Both the position numbers and the translations under genes were made by a program. Shown one piece after another: positions 37,800 through 46,941 of a stretch of 64,000 nt of DNA. The stretch lies in the NCBI GenBank assembly GCA_035531075.1, contig DATKTO010000011.1:62001-126000 (forward strand), given 5' to 3'. The DNA comes from 39-52-133 sp035531075. Lineage in GTDB: Bacteria > Pseudomonadota > Gammaproteobacteria > Burkholderiales > Gallionellaceae. Under the pieces are notes generated by a model. The model worked only from the letters and a program-made list of their open reading frames with translations. It made no database searches and had not been told where the DNA came from. The number at the start of each line of letters is the position of its first letter. Position 1 is the first letter of the stretch.

Positions 37800-38564
37800 T
37801 TACGCTGCTAGCCAGCCGCCATCGACATAAAGTGTCGCGCCGGTTACATAGCTTGCTTCATCTGATGCAAGAAAGACGACCGCTGCGGATACTTCTTCAG
37901 GCCGCCCCATTCGCTTCATTGGCACGCCCGCAAGCATTGCGTCCAGTGCTTCCTTAGGCATCTTTTCTGCACCGGCCATGGGGGTGTCGATAGCCCCCGG
38001 TCCTATCACGTTCACTGTAATGCCATGCGCCGCAAGCTCTACGGCAAGGGTTTCGCTCATGCCGATGATGCCCCCTTTTGAGGCCGTGTAGTGCACGCCG
38101 CCTTCTATTCCCACACCCACGCCACCCGAAGCAATTGATGCGATATTGATAATGCGGCCCCATTTATTTTTGGCCATTTCCTTTGCAGCACGTTGCGCAC
38201 AGAGGAACTCCCCTTTCAAATTTATATCGATGGTTCTATCCCACTCATCTTCAGTCATTTCCAGAAATGGGTGCGGTTCGTAAATGCCTGCATTATTGAC
38301 GAGAATATCGAGTCGAGCATATTTCGCAATAATCTGGTCGAACACATTATTGACGTCTGCCTTGTTTGCAACATCAAGCTTGAAACAGGCCGCCTCCCCG
38401 CCCGCCGCGCGCACTTCGCCGGCGACTTGTTCGCATTGAACGAGGTCGATATCGGTAATGACGACCTTTGCACCTTGCCCGGCAAGTGCGAGCGCGTGCG
38501 AACGCCCCATTCCCCTCCTGGCACCTGTAACCACTGCAACCTTATTGCGCAGATTGAACATCAT
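37800..38564 (-). CDS. SDR-family oxidoreductase (FabG-like)
   Basis: This 254-residue classical SDR has the nucleotide site VTGARRGMGRSHAL, DIDLVQCE (acidic residue after strand 2, suggesting NAD use), ILVNNAGIYEP, the catalytic Ser in NIASIASGG, and the Tyr/Lys pair YTASKGG. It ends with YVTGATLYVDGGW. It could act as a 3-oxoacyl-ACP reductase or a cyclohexanol-type alcohol dehydrogenase. AGGAGGT lies four bases before the ATG at 38564 (seven before a second ATG at 38561). Convergent with the kinase gene. Confidence 0.93.
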   Translation of the reverse strand: MMFNLRNKVAVVTGARRGMGRSHALALAGQGAKVVITDIDLVQCEQVAGEVRAAGGEAACFKLDVANKADVNNVFDQIIAKYARLDILVNNAGIYEPHPFLEMTEDEWDRTIDINLKGEFLCAQRAAKEMAKNKWGRIINIASIASGGVGVGIEGGVHYTASKGGIIGMSETLAVELAAHGITVNVIGPGAIDTPMAGAEKMPKEALDAMLAGVPMKRMGRPEEVSAAVVFLASDEASYVTGATLYVDGGWLAA

Positions 38565-38731
38565 GATACCTCCTGGTTAATAATCTTTTCGATGCGCGGG
38601 AGCAGTTAGCTCCAACCTTCCTGCCTTTCCATTCCATGGCGCCAAGCTCCGTCATTTTTTTGTGGCTGGCCAACTCGCGTCAGGTTTATCCAGTATCAAA
38701 AGATATCACCCGGAGAACCGATCAGCCTGCT

Positions 38732-39706
38732 TCAGTACCAAAACGAGGTATCCTTCATCAGGAATTCAAGATATGACATGTAGTGCGACCCGTCGCAGGA
38801 GAAGGTCAGGGTCACCATGCCGTTGAAAATATTGATCGAGGAGTTGCGCAGATAGATGTTTTCGTCGGCGTAGCGCAGGGATCGCATGAGGTTCAGAATC
38901 CGCCCGATGTCGGCCTGCGGAATCGCTGCATCCACCGGGTAGGGTTGGGGCGGGTACACCAGGCAGATGTCCGGATCGTTCAATGCCTCGTGATCCAGCA
39001 TACGATAGCGGAACGGGTCGTCCACTGTCCAGATCATGGCCCGGCTACTGGAAAAGTGCATCTGGCATTGAAACACACCTCGCTGCGTCATCAGTTCTTC
39101 CACGATGGAGATCGCCCGCCCTATATGGCGGTCCATCAGGCTTTCGGCGCGGGATTGCTTGAAGACTGTGCCGCGGATCACCGGATCGCCCTTCACCTGC
39201 CGCCAATTGTCAGGCTCCTCGTAGGGTTCGGCCGTCACCGGCAGATCTCGCAGGTCGAAATCGGCGCCGAGGTAGCCCAAAGTGTGGGAGCCGGTGCGCA
39301 CGATCTGCAATGCGGTTAGCGACGGTCTTTTTTCTTTCAGGCTGATGTAGGCATCGGAGAGCAGGAATCCCCAAATTGGCATTTCTTCCTTCATGTACGG
39401 CCGCTGTGAGCGGTCGCGCCCGAAGTATTCATGGGCAAGCCCTGCCTTGCCCACGCTGTCGCAGATTTGGATGCCGTCGGTGCCCACGCAGTACAGGAAT
39501 GTGCAATAGGGGATACCGGCGAAGCCTTCCATGAGGATCGCGTTCAGCTGTTCACGGTTATCCCATGCCTGTGTGCATTTCTCCGCCAGCTGCGTCAGCG
39601 GTTCGCGCAGCGTGCGCGCCAGCTCCTCTCGTTGCAGATAGATGCTGTCCTTCCATGATTTATTCATGTTGCTACGGATATCTCGCGTGATTGAAATTTT
39701 TTGCAT
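38732..39706 (-). CDS. PDC/Cache-like sensor domain protein
   Basis: The product has 324 residues (311 if it starts at the ATG at 39667). It has a helical N-terminal part (REELARTLREPLTQLAEKC) and then a PAS-like fold with FLYCVGTDGIQICDSVGKAG, YFGRDRSQRPYMKEEMP and GFLLSDAYISLKEKRPSLTALQIV, which matches the pattern of Cache/PDC sensors (D-R-S-x-R-x-Y). The second half (IVEELMTQRGVFQCQMHFSS) is not recognised. No membrane segment or catalytic output is seen, so it is probably a soluble sensor acting with another protein. Confidence 0.7.
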   Translation of the reverse strand: MQKISITRDIRSNMNKSWKDSIYLQREELARTLREPLTQLAEKCTQAWDNREQLNAILMEGFAGIPYCTFLYCVGTDGIQICDSVGKAGLAHEYFGRDRSQRPYMKEEMPIWGFLLSDAYISLKEKRPSLTALQIVRTGSHTLGYLGADFDLRDLPVTAEPYEEPDNWRQVKGDPVIRGTVFKQSRAESLMDRHIGRAISIVEELMTQRGVFQCQMHFSSSRAMIWTVDDPFRYRMLDHEALNDPDICLVYPPQPYPVDAAIPQADIGRILNLMRSLRYADENIYLRNSSINIFNGMVTLTFSCDGSHYMSYLEFLMKDTSFWY

Positions 39707-40075
39707 CGGGGCGCTTTTGCTTGCATTGTTATATACGCAAGCTTTTTAACCGTCCGTACGCTACCGCACAGAGTGTTTTCGGCGCCATGGCGTGACCCTG
39801 ACTCGAGAATAATTAACGACGGGCTCGGCTGATTCGGGGGCAACTTTAGCCCGCCCTCTGACGCGATGACCGGCGCAAATTCAATGGCCAGCATGGTGTG
39901 CATAACATGCTGATTACATTAAATATAAGCACAATAAAATCAATGGGATCTGAGAGCATGCACTGGTCATTTTTTTCTCTCTGGCAGAAGCAGCAATGGT
40001 TTGCCTGCATAACTTGTCCACCCTCCCCGCAAGCTGTAGACTGCTTTTTTGACTTGAACGGTTTTTTCTCTCCGA
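39707..40075. other. Intergenic region between divergent genes
   Basis: A 369-base space separates the divergent PDC-like and Gcr-type genes. It holds an AT-rich ATTAAATATAAGCACAATAA stretch near 39918-39937 that may be promoter DNA, but no gene, repeat or hairpin I can support. Confidence 0.3.
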
Positions 40076-42127
40076 ATGCTGAACCTGCTAGATCGTATCG
40101 CCGCTCACCCCGGCAACGATTCAATTTACTTTCTGACAGATCTGGTACAGAAATTGCGCCCGGCGAAGCCGTACCTGATTGATGAAGCAGCCGCCAACGT
40201 GCGTACCTTCACGCAGTTGCTTCAAGGCAGGCATAGTCACGCGCTTGCCCTGCGCCACTATCTGTTACGCGTGTTTTCGACACGGCATCAGACCAATCTC
40301 TATACCGATACAGGCATTCTCTCCAGCACCGGTTTTTTTAGCGAGCTGTTCCAGCGCTTTTCCTTCCGCATTTTGCCCCCCGCAGTGGATGAGAGTAATT
40401 TTCGCGACTGTCTGGACCGGATACTGCCAGTCCAAACGGATTATGTGTGGATGAGCGGCGTGCCTGCAGCGGACTGGCAGGCGCTGTTCGATGTTCTGGA
40501 CAGCGCTGACGAAGGAGATGTGGACACCGCATGCAAACATAAAACGCTGCTGCAACTGCTGGAGGCGATCCAGACCTTGTCTTACCGCATCAGTTCGATG
40601 GGGTTGGAGCCTGAACTGATTCGTAACCATCCGGATCTGGAAACGTTCGATTCACCGTTTCTGACGCAAAATTTTGAGGTAAACCGCTATCTTAAGGGCT
40701 ATGCGCGCTTCCTGAATAGTGGCGCGGCGCTGGTCGAAAATGACAAACATTTGCTGGTCATGCTGGATCAGTGCGAGACAGTCGTGAATAAAATTCGAAA
40801 GAATGCACTGTCTCTCGGAACCAGTGTAGCGCTCACATATTTGCTGGTGCGGCTCACCCAGAGCATTGAGCGGATGCGCAAACTGCTGGCGCTGCTCGAT
40901 GTGTCACGCGATCTGCACCCCTTTGCCCTGGAATGCGATGCAGATACATGCGCAGTGCCCACCCAACGGAGTGCTGCCGCGTTGGCGCTGGGACTGGAGC
41001 TGGTCGAGGCACACAACCGAAAATACGCGGTGCGCGAGCTGTTCGCCAGCAACATCAATCTGCTGGCCCGCAACGTCACGGAAAATGCCAGCCGCACCGG
41101 CGAGCACTACATCGCGGAAAACCGCAGCGAGTATGCCGCGATGTTCCGCTCGGCAGCCGGCGCCGGCTTCATCATCGGCTTCATGGCGATGTTCAAGATT
41201 TTTGCCTCCTATTTGCGCGCCGCACCGCTGGTGGAGGCCTTCCTGTACAGCCTGAACTATTCGCTGGGCTTTATGCTGATCCACGTGCTGCATTTTACGG
41301 TTGCCACCAAGCAGCCGGCCATGACCGCCGCGCGCATTGCCGCCGAACTGCACAGCCGCGATGGTCACAACATCGATCTTGATAGCCTGGCGGAACTGAT
41401 CGCAAAGGTAATGCGCACGCAGTTTGTCGCGGTATTGGGCAATATCATCGTCGCCTTTCCGATGGCTTACCTGCTTGCCTGGGGATATTTTTACCTGCAA
41501 GGCCAGCATATCGTCACGCCTGAAAAAGCCGGGCATCTGCTGCACGACATCGACCCCTTGCACTCGCTTGCGCTGTTTCATGCGGCTATCGCGGGTGTAT
41601 GCCTGTTTGTGGCGGGGCTGATTTCCGGTTATTACGATAACAAGGCGATTTACGCTCGCATTCCGGCACGTATAGCTCAGTTACGCTGGCTGCAACGCGT
41701 GCTGGGCGAAGTCCGGCTCAAGAAACTTGCGGCGTATATTGAAAATAACCTGGGCGGTTTGATGGGGAATTTGTATTTTGGCATATTGCTTGGCAGCATC
41801 GGCACCCTTGGTTTCATGCTCGGCCTGCCCATAGATATTCGCCACGTTACCTTTGCCGCCGCCAATTTCGCCACGTCATTATTCAGCCTGGATAACGATA
41901 TGACATGGCAGACCGCCGTTACATCAACTTTGGGCGTATTGAGCATAGGCGCGGTTAACCTGCTGGTCAGTTTTTCGCTGGCGCTATTTGTGGCATTGCG
42001 CTCACGCCAGGTGCGCTTCTCGCAATGGCCAGCACTGCTCAAGGTATTGCTGACACGCTTTGTGGCAGCGCCGCTGGATTTTTTCTTGCCGCCGAAAAAT
42101 CCAGTCAAAGATAAAACCAAGGAGTGA
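40076..42127 (+). CDS. Gcr-type 'site-specific recombinase' membrane protein
   Basis: The product has 683 residues and belongs to the SpecificRecomb (PF10136) family named after Neisseria gcr. The N-terminal ~330 residues are soluble and helical (LLDRIAAHPGNDSIYFLTDL, RVFSTRHQTNLYTDTGIL). The C-terminal half holds five to six membrane segments, with NYSLGFMLIHVLHFTVATKQPAMTAARIA as a conserved element. Despite its name it contains no recombinase catalytic motif that I can see, so DNA activity is doubtful. A perfect terminator follows the stop. Confidence 0.9.
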   Translation: MLNLLDRIAAHPGNDSIYFLTDLVQKLRPAKPYLIDEAAANVRTFTQLLQGRHSHALALRHYLLRVFSTRHQTNLYTDTGILSSTGFFSELFQRFSFRILPPAVDESNFRDCLDRILPVQTDYVWMSGVPAADWQALFDVLDSADEGDVDTACKHKTLLQLLEAIQTLSYRISSMGLEPELIRNHPDLETFDSPFLTQNFEVNRYLKGYARFLNSGAALVENDKHLLVMLDQCETVVNKIRKNALSLGTSVALTYLLVRLTQSIERMRKLLALLDVSRDLHPFALECDADTCAVPTQRSAAALALGLELVEAHNRKYAVRELFASNINLLARNVTENASRTGEHYIAENRSEYAAMFRSAAGAGFIIGFMAMFKIFASYLRAAPLVEAFLYSLNYSLGFMLIHVLHFTVATKQPAMTAARIAAELHSRDGHNIDLDSLAELIAKVMRTQFVAVLGNIIVAFPMAYLLAWGYFYLQGQHIVTPEKAGHLLHDIDPLHSLALFHAAIAGVCLFVAGLISGYYDNKAIYARIPARIAQLRWLQRVLGEVRLKKLAAYIENNLGGLMGNLYFGILLGSIGTLGFMLGLPIDIRHVTFAAANFATSLFSLDNDMTWQTAVTSTLGVLSIGAVNLLVSFSLALFVALRSRQVRFSQWPALLKVLLTRFVAAPLDFFLPPKNPVKDKTKE

Positions 42128-42151
42128 GCGGGCGAGCTTGCCCGCTCTTTT
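42126..42151 (+). terminator. Rho-independent terminator after the Gcr-type gene
   Basis: GAGCGGGC, a GAGCTT loop and GCCCGCTC form a perfect eight-bp stem followed by TTTT. The stem begins inside the TGA stop codon (42125-42127). The convergent minus-strand gene ends at 42150, within the U-tract. Confidence 0.85.
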
Positions 42152-43070
42152 ACCGGTGCAGCCCCAGATCAGCAGCAGGTGTCTGCAACAGCCAGGCTAG
42201 CGCGCTCAGCGCAACGATGAAAATTAGCAGATGCGCCCATGTCCAGAAAAGGTAACGCCGGGACAGGTCGTGTTGTTCAAGGTTGCTGATTAAAAATAAT
42301 TTTCCGTCACGCGGCTGGCTGATGATATGGAAGTCAGGTGCGGCCTGGGCCTCTCGCATGCGTTTTCCAATTTCGCGTTTCGCCGCCGATCTCGCCAGCA
42401 TCCACTCCTGCATATCCAGTGTGCCGTTGTTGTCCAGATCAAAGCGCCCGTGCAGTTCAGGCATGTCTTTTTTCCAGTCGGCCAGCAGCGCGTTCAGTTC
42501 CTCGCGCGTGTTGAAGTCAGCAGTACTGCCGCCCTGAGTGCGAAAGTGCCCGATGGCATAAAGCTTGTCATTGGCGATCAGATTCCACTCTGTGTAGCGA
42601 TGATCATCCTTAAGCCACTGTTCGCGGTGGCGGGTGATTATTTCTGCCTGTTCTGGATCGACGATGCACAGGCCAGTGTCATCGCGCAGCATGAAAGAAT
42701 CATTGCTCTCGCCGCTGTCTATGGTTTCCCATTTATTGTCGGAGGAGCGTTTCTCGATCTTGTAGCGGTACCACAGGCAGGGAAGCAGTGAGAGCTTGCT
42801 GAGCAGCGGCGTTTCGCCAAACGCCTGGCCCTGGCCGGCAAGCTCGACATAGCCTTGTGCGGCGGAGGCGATTTTCGAGGTGGGCGTGTCGCGTACCGTG
42901 CGCAGTCTTTTCAATGCCGACAGCCACGCCATGAGGCTGAGGGCGGCCATGAGCGAGAGGCAGGTCAGCCAGCCGTTATCTGTCTTCAGATGGAAACCCA
43001 CCAACAGCAATAATAACTGTGCACCCGAGGTGACCAGTTGCGCGTATTCGCGGCGCAGTTTCACCAGCAT
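42150..43070 (-). CDS. GIDE-domain membrane protein with an EF-hand
   Basis: The product is 306 residues long. Two N-terminal hydrophobic segments (LVTSGAQLLLLLVGF, WLTCLSLMAALSLMAW) precede a GIDE-like domain at ~65-200 (GYVELAGQGQAFGETPLLS, PCLWYRYKIEKRS, LYAIGHF). That domain is named from the mitochondrial E3 ligase MUL1, though no RING finger is present. An EF-hand loop at about residues 213-224, DLDNNGTLDMQE, has all Ca ligands in place. A final hydrophobic segment ends the protein. It directly follows lemA, an association seen in many bacteria. Confidence 0.82.
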   Translation of the reverse strand: MLVKLRREYAQLVTSGAQLLLLLVGFHLKTDNGWLTCLSLMAALSLMAWLSALKRLRTVRDTPTSKIASAAQGYVELAGQGQAFGETPLLSKLSLLPCLWYRYKIEKRSSDNKWETIDSGESNDSFMLRDDTGLCIVDPEQAEIITRHREQWLKDDHRYTEWNLIANDKLYAIGHFRTQGGSTADFNTREELNALLADWKKDMPELHGRFDLDNNGTLDMQEWMLARSAAKREIGKRMREAQAAPDFHIISQPRDGKLFLISNLEQHDLSRRYLFWTWAHLLIFIVALSALAWLLQTPAADLGLHR

Positions 43071-43075
43071 GCAGG

Positions 43076-43648
43076 CTAGCTGAACAGTTGTTTCATATCG
43101 ACATCCGATTTTTCCGCGACGGAAAATTCCAGCAGCGGTTTTTCGTCGAAGTTAAACAGCCTGGCGATGATACTGCCGGGGAATACTTCGATCTGTACGT
43201 TATTGATGTTCACTGAATCGTTATACAACTCGCGACGGTCGGCAATGCCGTTTTCCAGCGAGCTGATGCGGGTTTGCAGCTGCATGAAATTGTCGTTGGT
43301 TTTCAGCTCGGGATAGGCTTCTGCCACGGCAAAGATATTTCCCAGCCCCATGCGCAGCATGCCCTCTGCCTGGCCCAGTGCCGGGATATCCTGCTGCTGG
43401 CGCGCGGCCTGCACCTGCGAGCGCGCCTCAATGAGTTTTTGTAGCGTCTCCTGCTCGAATTGCTTGTATTGCTTGCATACCTCGACCAGCTTGGGCAACT
43501 CGTCGTGCCGTTGCTTGAGCAGCACGTCTATGTTTGCCCATGCTTTGGCAACGGCGTGTTTGACCGTCACCAGGTGGTTGTACAGGCTGATGACGTAGAT
43601 CAGGAACACTGCAGCGATGCCGATTAAAATCAATGTAATCATGCTCAT
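43076..43648 (-). CDS. lemA: LemA family protein
   Basis: This 190-residue protein has one N-terminal membrane helix (ITLILIGIAAVFLIYVI) and the coiled LemA body: VTVKHAVAKAWANIDVLLKQ, RHDELPKLVEVCKQY, TLQKLIEARSQV, AEAYPELKTNDNFMQLQ, and YNDSVNINNVQIEVFPG near the end. LemA proteins are inner-membrane anchored with a cytoplasmic or periplasmic helical domain; the role is unknown. It is followed five bases later by the GIDE-domain gene, so the two are probably one operon. Confidence 0.95.
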   Translation of the reverse strand: MSMITLILIGIAAVFLIYVISLYNHLVTVKHAVAKAWANIDVLLKQRHDELPKLVEVCKQYKQFEQETLQKLIEARSQVQAARQQQDIPALGQAEGMLRMGLGNIFAVAEAYPELKTNDNFMQLQTRISSLENGIADRRELYNDSVNINNVQIEVFPGSIIARLFNFDEKPLLEFSVAEKSDVDMKQLFS

Positions 43649-43827
43649 ACCTTTAGCGAGGTGTTAATTATTTGACTGAGATGGCGATGCGATCTTGCGT
43701 CGTAATGTAAAGCCGCTGAAATAAACAGGGGCTGCCCAGCATGGCACACTCTCGACTGACCCTTGCCGGAAGACGACCTCAGCGGCTTGCTGGTACAGGG
43801 ATAGCCGATACCGAGCTGCATGCGGGT

Positions 43828-44631
43828 TCAGGCATCGTTGGCCGGACTGTTTTTCTCCCAGGCGGAAGCATCAATGGTTTCCTTGTAGGCATACCAGGTG
43901 GCATGGCCGATGATGGGCAGCAATACCAGGAAGCCGATCAGGGCCGTGGCAAATCCCAGCAGGACAGTCAGCAAGATGATCACTGCCCACAGCAGCATGG
44001 GCTTTTTGTTGCGCAATACTGCATTGACGCTGGTGACGACGGCGGTGATGGCATCTGCTTTGCGATCCATGATCATGGGCAGAGAGAAGGCGCTGGCGGC
44101 AAACACCACGCTTGCAAACACTGCGCCTACCATGCTGCCGATGCCAAAAAATGGCAGCAGCTGTTGCCAGTCAGGGTGGGCTTGCATAGGCAAAAATATG
44201 CTCACGACTGTCGCGGCGCGCGCCCACAGCAGCAGCACCACCATCAGTATCAAGCCCAGCACCAGCAGCTCGCGCAGGTGATAGCGGCCTTCGCGTATGC
44301 AGTAGCCAAGCATGGGTTTGCGTCCCTCACCCAGTTGGCGGCTAATGGAGTACAGACCAACGGCGAGTACCGGGCCAACGAACATAAAGCCGCTGGCGAG
44401 GCCGATATACAGGGCCATGGTGCCGTAACGCCAGGTGAACACAGTTATCAGCAGGCTCAACAGCGTCATCACAAGGCCATAGGTCAGGCTCAACAGTGGC
44501 GCACGGGTAATGTCCGTCCAGCCCAAACGCAGCCAGTGCAGCGGAGCAGTCATCTCCAGCGTGCGGCAAGGTGCAACGAAGGGCATGTCCTTTGCGGACT
44601 CTGAAGAATTGGTATCAGGCAGGTTCGACAT
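43828..44631 (-). CDS. DUF2189 integral membrane protein
   Basis: This 267-residue protein has five to six membrane segments, among them LLSLTYGLVMTLLSLLITVF, LYIGLASGFMFVGPVLAVGLYSISRQL, and the terminal GFATALIGFLVLLPIIGHATWYAYKETID. That last segment is a hallmark of DUF2189 proteins. The function is unknown; the protein belongs to a family common in proteobacteria near cytochrome and stress genes. It lies upstream of lemA on the same strand, with a 180-base gap, so a separate promoter is likely. Confidence 0.85.
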   Translation of the reverse strand: MSNLPDTNSSESAKDMPFVAPCRTLEMTAPLHWLRLGWTDITRAPLLSLTYGLVMTLLSLLITVFTWRYGTMALYIGLASGFMFVGPVLAVGLYSISRQLGEGRKPMLGYCIREGRYHLRELLVLGLILMVVLLLWARAATVVSIFLPMQAHPDWQQLLPFFGIGSMVGAVFASVVFAASAFSLPMIMDRKADAITAVVTSVNAVLRNKKPMLLWAVIILLTVLLGFATALIGFLVLLPIIGHATWYAYKETIDASAWEKNSPANDA

Positions 44632-44937
44632 GTGTTCCTCTTAATAATTGTTCTGAAAAATGGACACCACAAAAAAATGGTTAATTGTTCGAATATTACA
44701 ACATTATCAGCGAGTCAACTAAAGGGATCTGCTTCGCCTTATCTTGAGCACGCTGAAACACCAGCCTGCTCCATAGCCTGCAAAAACCTGCCTCTGCTAC
44801 AGATGAATTCAGATAACTGGTGAACCAGGTTAAGGCAGCTACCGCGCTTCAGAACTGCAGGCCGGGGCAACTGTGCCGCTTGCGCCGAATGGGACTATTA
44901 TTTCAATTCCGCGCCAGGAGGATATCGGAGAAGAAAT
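44632..44937. other. Intergenic region upstream of the aldo/keto reductase
   Basis: This 306-base space separates the divergent DUF2189 and aldo/keto reductase genes. Its left part is AT-rich and could hold both promoters. I see no gene, repeat or hairpin worth a call. Confidence 0.3.
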
Positions 44938-45879
44938 ATGACGGCCCCCACCAGAATATCGCCACCCCCGAATAACACGCGCCGCAGGATACTCGGCATG
45001 ATCGCTGCAGCCCCCCTGCTGTTGCCGATGATGGGGCTGTCGCGGCAGAGCCGCCCAGCTGCCCGGCCCATTCTCTCCAGCGGTGAGCCGCTGCCGCTGG
45101 TCGGCCTCGGCAGCTGGATCACCTTCAACGTCGGCAACGACCAGGCCGCGCGCGATGCCAGCGCCGAGGTGATGCGCAACTTTTTTCAGGCGGGCGGGCG
45201 GCTGATCGACAGCTCGCCGATGTATGGCTCGTCGCAGGAAGTCATCGGCTATGGCCTCAAAAAACTCGGCCGACCGGCAGACCTGTTTGCCGCCGACAAG
45301 GTTTGGATTTCCGACGGTGATGAAGGCCGCGCCCAGATGGAAGCGTCGCGCCGGCACTGGGGCATTCCGCGCTTTGATCTGATGCAGGTGCACAACCTGC
45401 TGTCATGGCAGGCTCATCTGCCCACACTTTTCGCCATGAAGGCAGGCGGCCAACTGCGCTATGTGGGCATCACGACTTCGCACGGGCGCCGCCATGGCGA
45501 GATGGAGCAGATCATGAAAGCCGAAGCGCTGGATTTCATTCAGCTCAGTTACAACCTGTACGACCGTGAAGCGGAACAGCGCCTGCTACCGCTCGCGCTG
45601 GAGCGTGGCATCGCGGTGATTGTCAATCGCCCGTTCCAGCAGGGAGCATTGCTTCCTCGTCTCGCGCGCCATCCGCTCCCGCCGTGGGCAGCAGAAATCG
45701 ATTGCAGCAGCTGGGCGCAGTTCGCCCTCAAATTCATCATTTCGCATCCGGCCGTCACCTGCGCGATTCCGGCAACCACCCGCATCGCACATGTTGTAGA
45801 AAACATGGCAGCGGCAGCGGGGCGGCTGCCGGATAAGGCGATGCGCGCCCGCATGGCTGCATTCGTGGACAACCTGTGA
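44938..45879 (+). CDS. Tat-exported aldo/keto reductase
   Basis: The product has 313 residues. The N-terminus (NTRRRILGMIAAAPLLLPMM) is a Tat signal with the twin Arg and a hydrophobic stretch, so the enzyme should be exported folded. The aldo/keto reductase barrel follows, with the catalytic tetrad visible: Asp and Tyr in LIDSSPMYGSS, Lys in FAADKVW and His in LMQVHN. Such enzymes use NADPH; how cofactor would be supplied outside the cytoplasm is unclear. Start: ATG after GGAGAAGAAAT. The DUF6064 gene follows with a one-base overlap (TGATG). Confidence 0.9.
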   Translation: MTAPTRISPPPNNTRRRILGMIAAAPLLLPMMGLSRQSRPAARPILSSGEPLPLVGLGSWITFNVGNDQAARDASAEVMRNFFQAGGRLIDSSPMYGSSQEVIGYGLKKLGRPADLFAADKVWISDGDEGRAQMEASRRHWGIPRFDLMQVHNLLSWQAHLPTLFAMKAGGQLRYVGITTSHGRRHGEMEQIMKAEALDFIQLSYNLYDREAEQRLLPLALERGIAVIVNRPFQQGALLPRLARHPLPPWAAEIDCSSWAQFALKFIISHPAVTCAIPATTRIAHVVENMAAAAGRLPDKAMRARMAAFVDNL

Positions 45880-46565
45880 TGACAGAGTGGTGGTCTTACA
45901 GCCTGCGCGATCTGTTGATGTTTTCGCCGCATACCTATTACCGGCTATTCGAGCTCTACAACATCGAGCTGTGGCCGCTGCAGCTTATTGCGCTTGCGCT
46001 CGGTGGCTCGGTTTTTCTGCTGTGGCGGCACCGCAGCGACATGGCGGCACGCGCAATCGCGGCGATCCTTGCACTGTGCTGGCTGTGGGTCGCATGGGCC
46101 TACCACTGGCAGCGTTACGCAACCATCAGCCTGGCCGCCGACTATTACGCGCTGGCCTTTGCGCTTGAAGCCCTGCTTCTGCTGTGGCTGGGTGTGCTGC
46201 GCGGCAGGCTCACCTTTGCGCCGGCCGGCAGTGTACGCCAACGCTTTGGCCTGCTCTTGTTTCTGCTTGCCCTGCTGTGTTTTCCCCTGATTGGCCCGCT
46301 GCAGGGGAGAAGCTGGTTGCAGGCAGAAATCTTCGGCGTGGCGCCCGACCCTACTGCACTGGCAACACTCGGCATCCTGCTGTTCAGCGGCGTGCGTCCG
46401 GTGTGGTGGCTCTTTCCGATTCCCGCAATCTGGTGTTTGGTCAGCGGCGCGACCTTGTGGGCGCTGGATGCACCCGACTTTATGATCACCCCGCTACTCG
46501 CGCTGCTGACAATAGACCTGATGATAGTAAACGGCAGCCTGAAACATCGAACGAGCACACACTAA
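45879..46565 (+). CDS. DUF6064 family membrane protein
   Basis: This 228-residue protein is nearly all hydrophobic, with about six membrane segments. SLRDLLMFSPHTYYRLFELYN at the N-terminus and FGVAPDPTALATLGIL matches DUF6064 proteins. Its function is unknown. The ATG at 45879 shares one base with the stop of the aldo/keto reductase, so the two are translated together and may serve one exported reductase system (inference). Confidence 0.8.
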   Translation: MTEWWSYSLRDLLMFSPHTYYRLFELYNIELWPLQLIALALGGSVFLLWRHRSDMAARAIAAILALCWLWVAWAYHWQRYATISLAADYYALAFALEALLLLWLGVLRGRLTFAPAGSVRQRFGLLLFLLALLCFPLIGPLQGRSWLQAEIFGVAPDPTALATLGILLFSGVRPVWWLFPIPAIWCLVSGATLWALDAPDFMITPLLALLTIDLMIVNGSLKHRTSTH

Positions 46566-46700
46566 CGCAGGCTGCAGTGGGTATGCGCAGCCCCGTAAAA
46601 AATGCATAGTTTCCCGTATTTAAGTGGCGACGTGATTGGTGTACTGTAATAAAATTTATGCATCAATAATACTTAATCAACTTGGCAACAGGAGGTCATC

Positions 46701-46913
46701 ATGAAATGCAATGTCGGCGGAATGGATCGTACCGGTCGTATCGTGCTTGGGATAGTGTTGCTGCTCGTCGGGTTGACGGCGCCCATCGGAATGACGGGGC
46801 GTGTAGTGGCACTGGTCATCGCTGCCATCGCGCTAACAACAGCTATTGTGCGCTTCTGCCCCATCAACGCGATGTTGGGACTCAATAGCTGCGAAGGCGA
46901 TAAAAAGAGGTAG
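46701..46913 (+). CDS. DUF2892 small membrane protein
   Basis: The product is 70 residues: MKCNVGGMDRTGRIVLGIVL, a second hydrophobic helix (VVALVIAAIALTTAIVRF), then CPINAMLGLNSC. This is the DUF2892 family (YgaP-like transmembrane unit) with its conserved N-x-G-x-x-D-R and C-P-[IL]-N near the end. CAGGAGG lies before the ATG. The same fold occurs fused to rhodanese domains in YgaP; here it stands alone. Confidence 0.9.
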   Translation: MKCNVGGMDRTGRIVLGIVLLLVGLTAPIGMTGRVVALVIAAIALTTAIVRFCPINAMLGLNSCEGDKKR

Positions 46914-46941
46914 CGGTGGTTGCGTTGATTGTGCCTGGTGG

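Noticed and set aside
40076..42127. Taking the 'site-specific recombinase' name literally as a DNA recombinase.
   Set aside because: The protein is half membrane-embedded and has no tyrosine or serine recombinase motif; the name is historical.
44632..44823. A 63-codon open frame before the aldo/keto reductase.
   Set aside because: No ribosome site and no protein-like composition.
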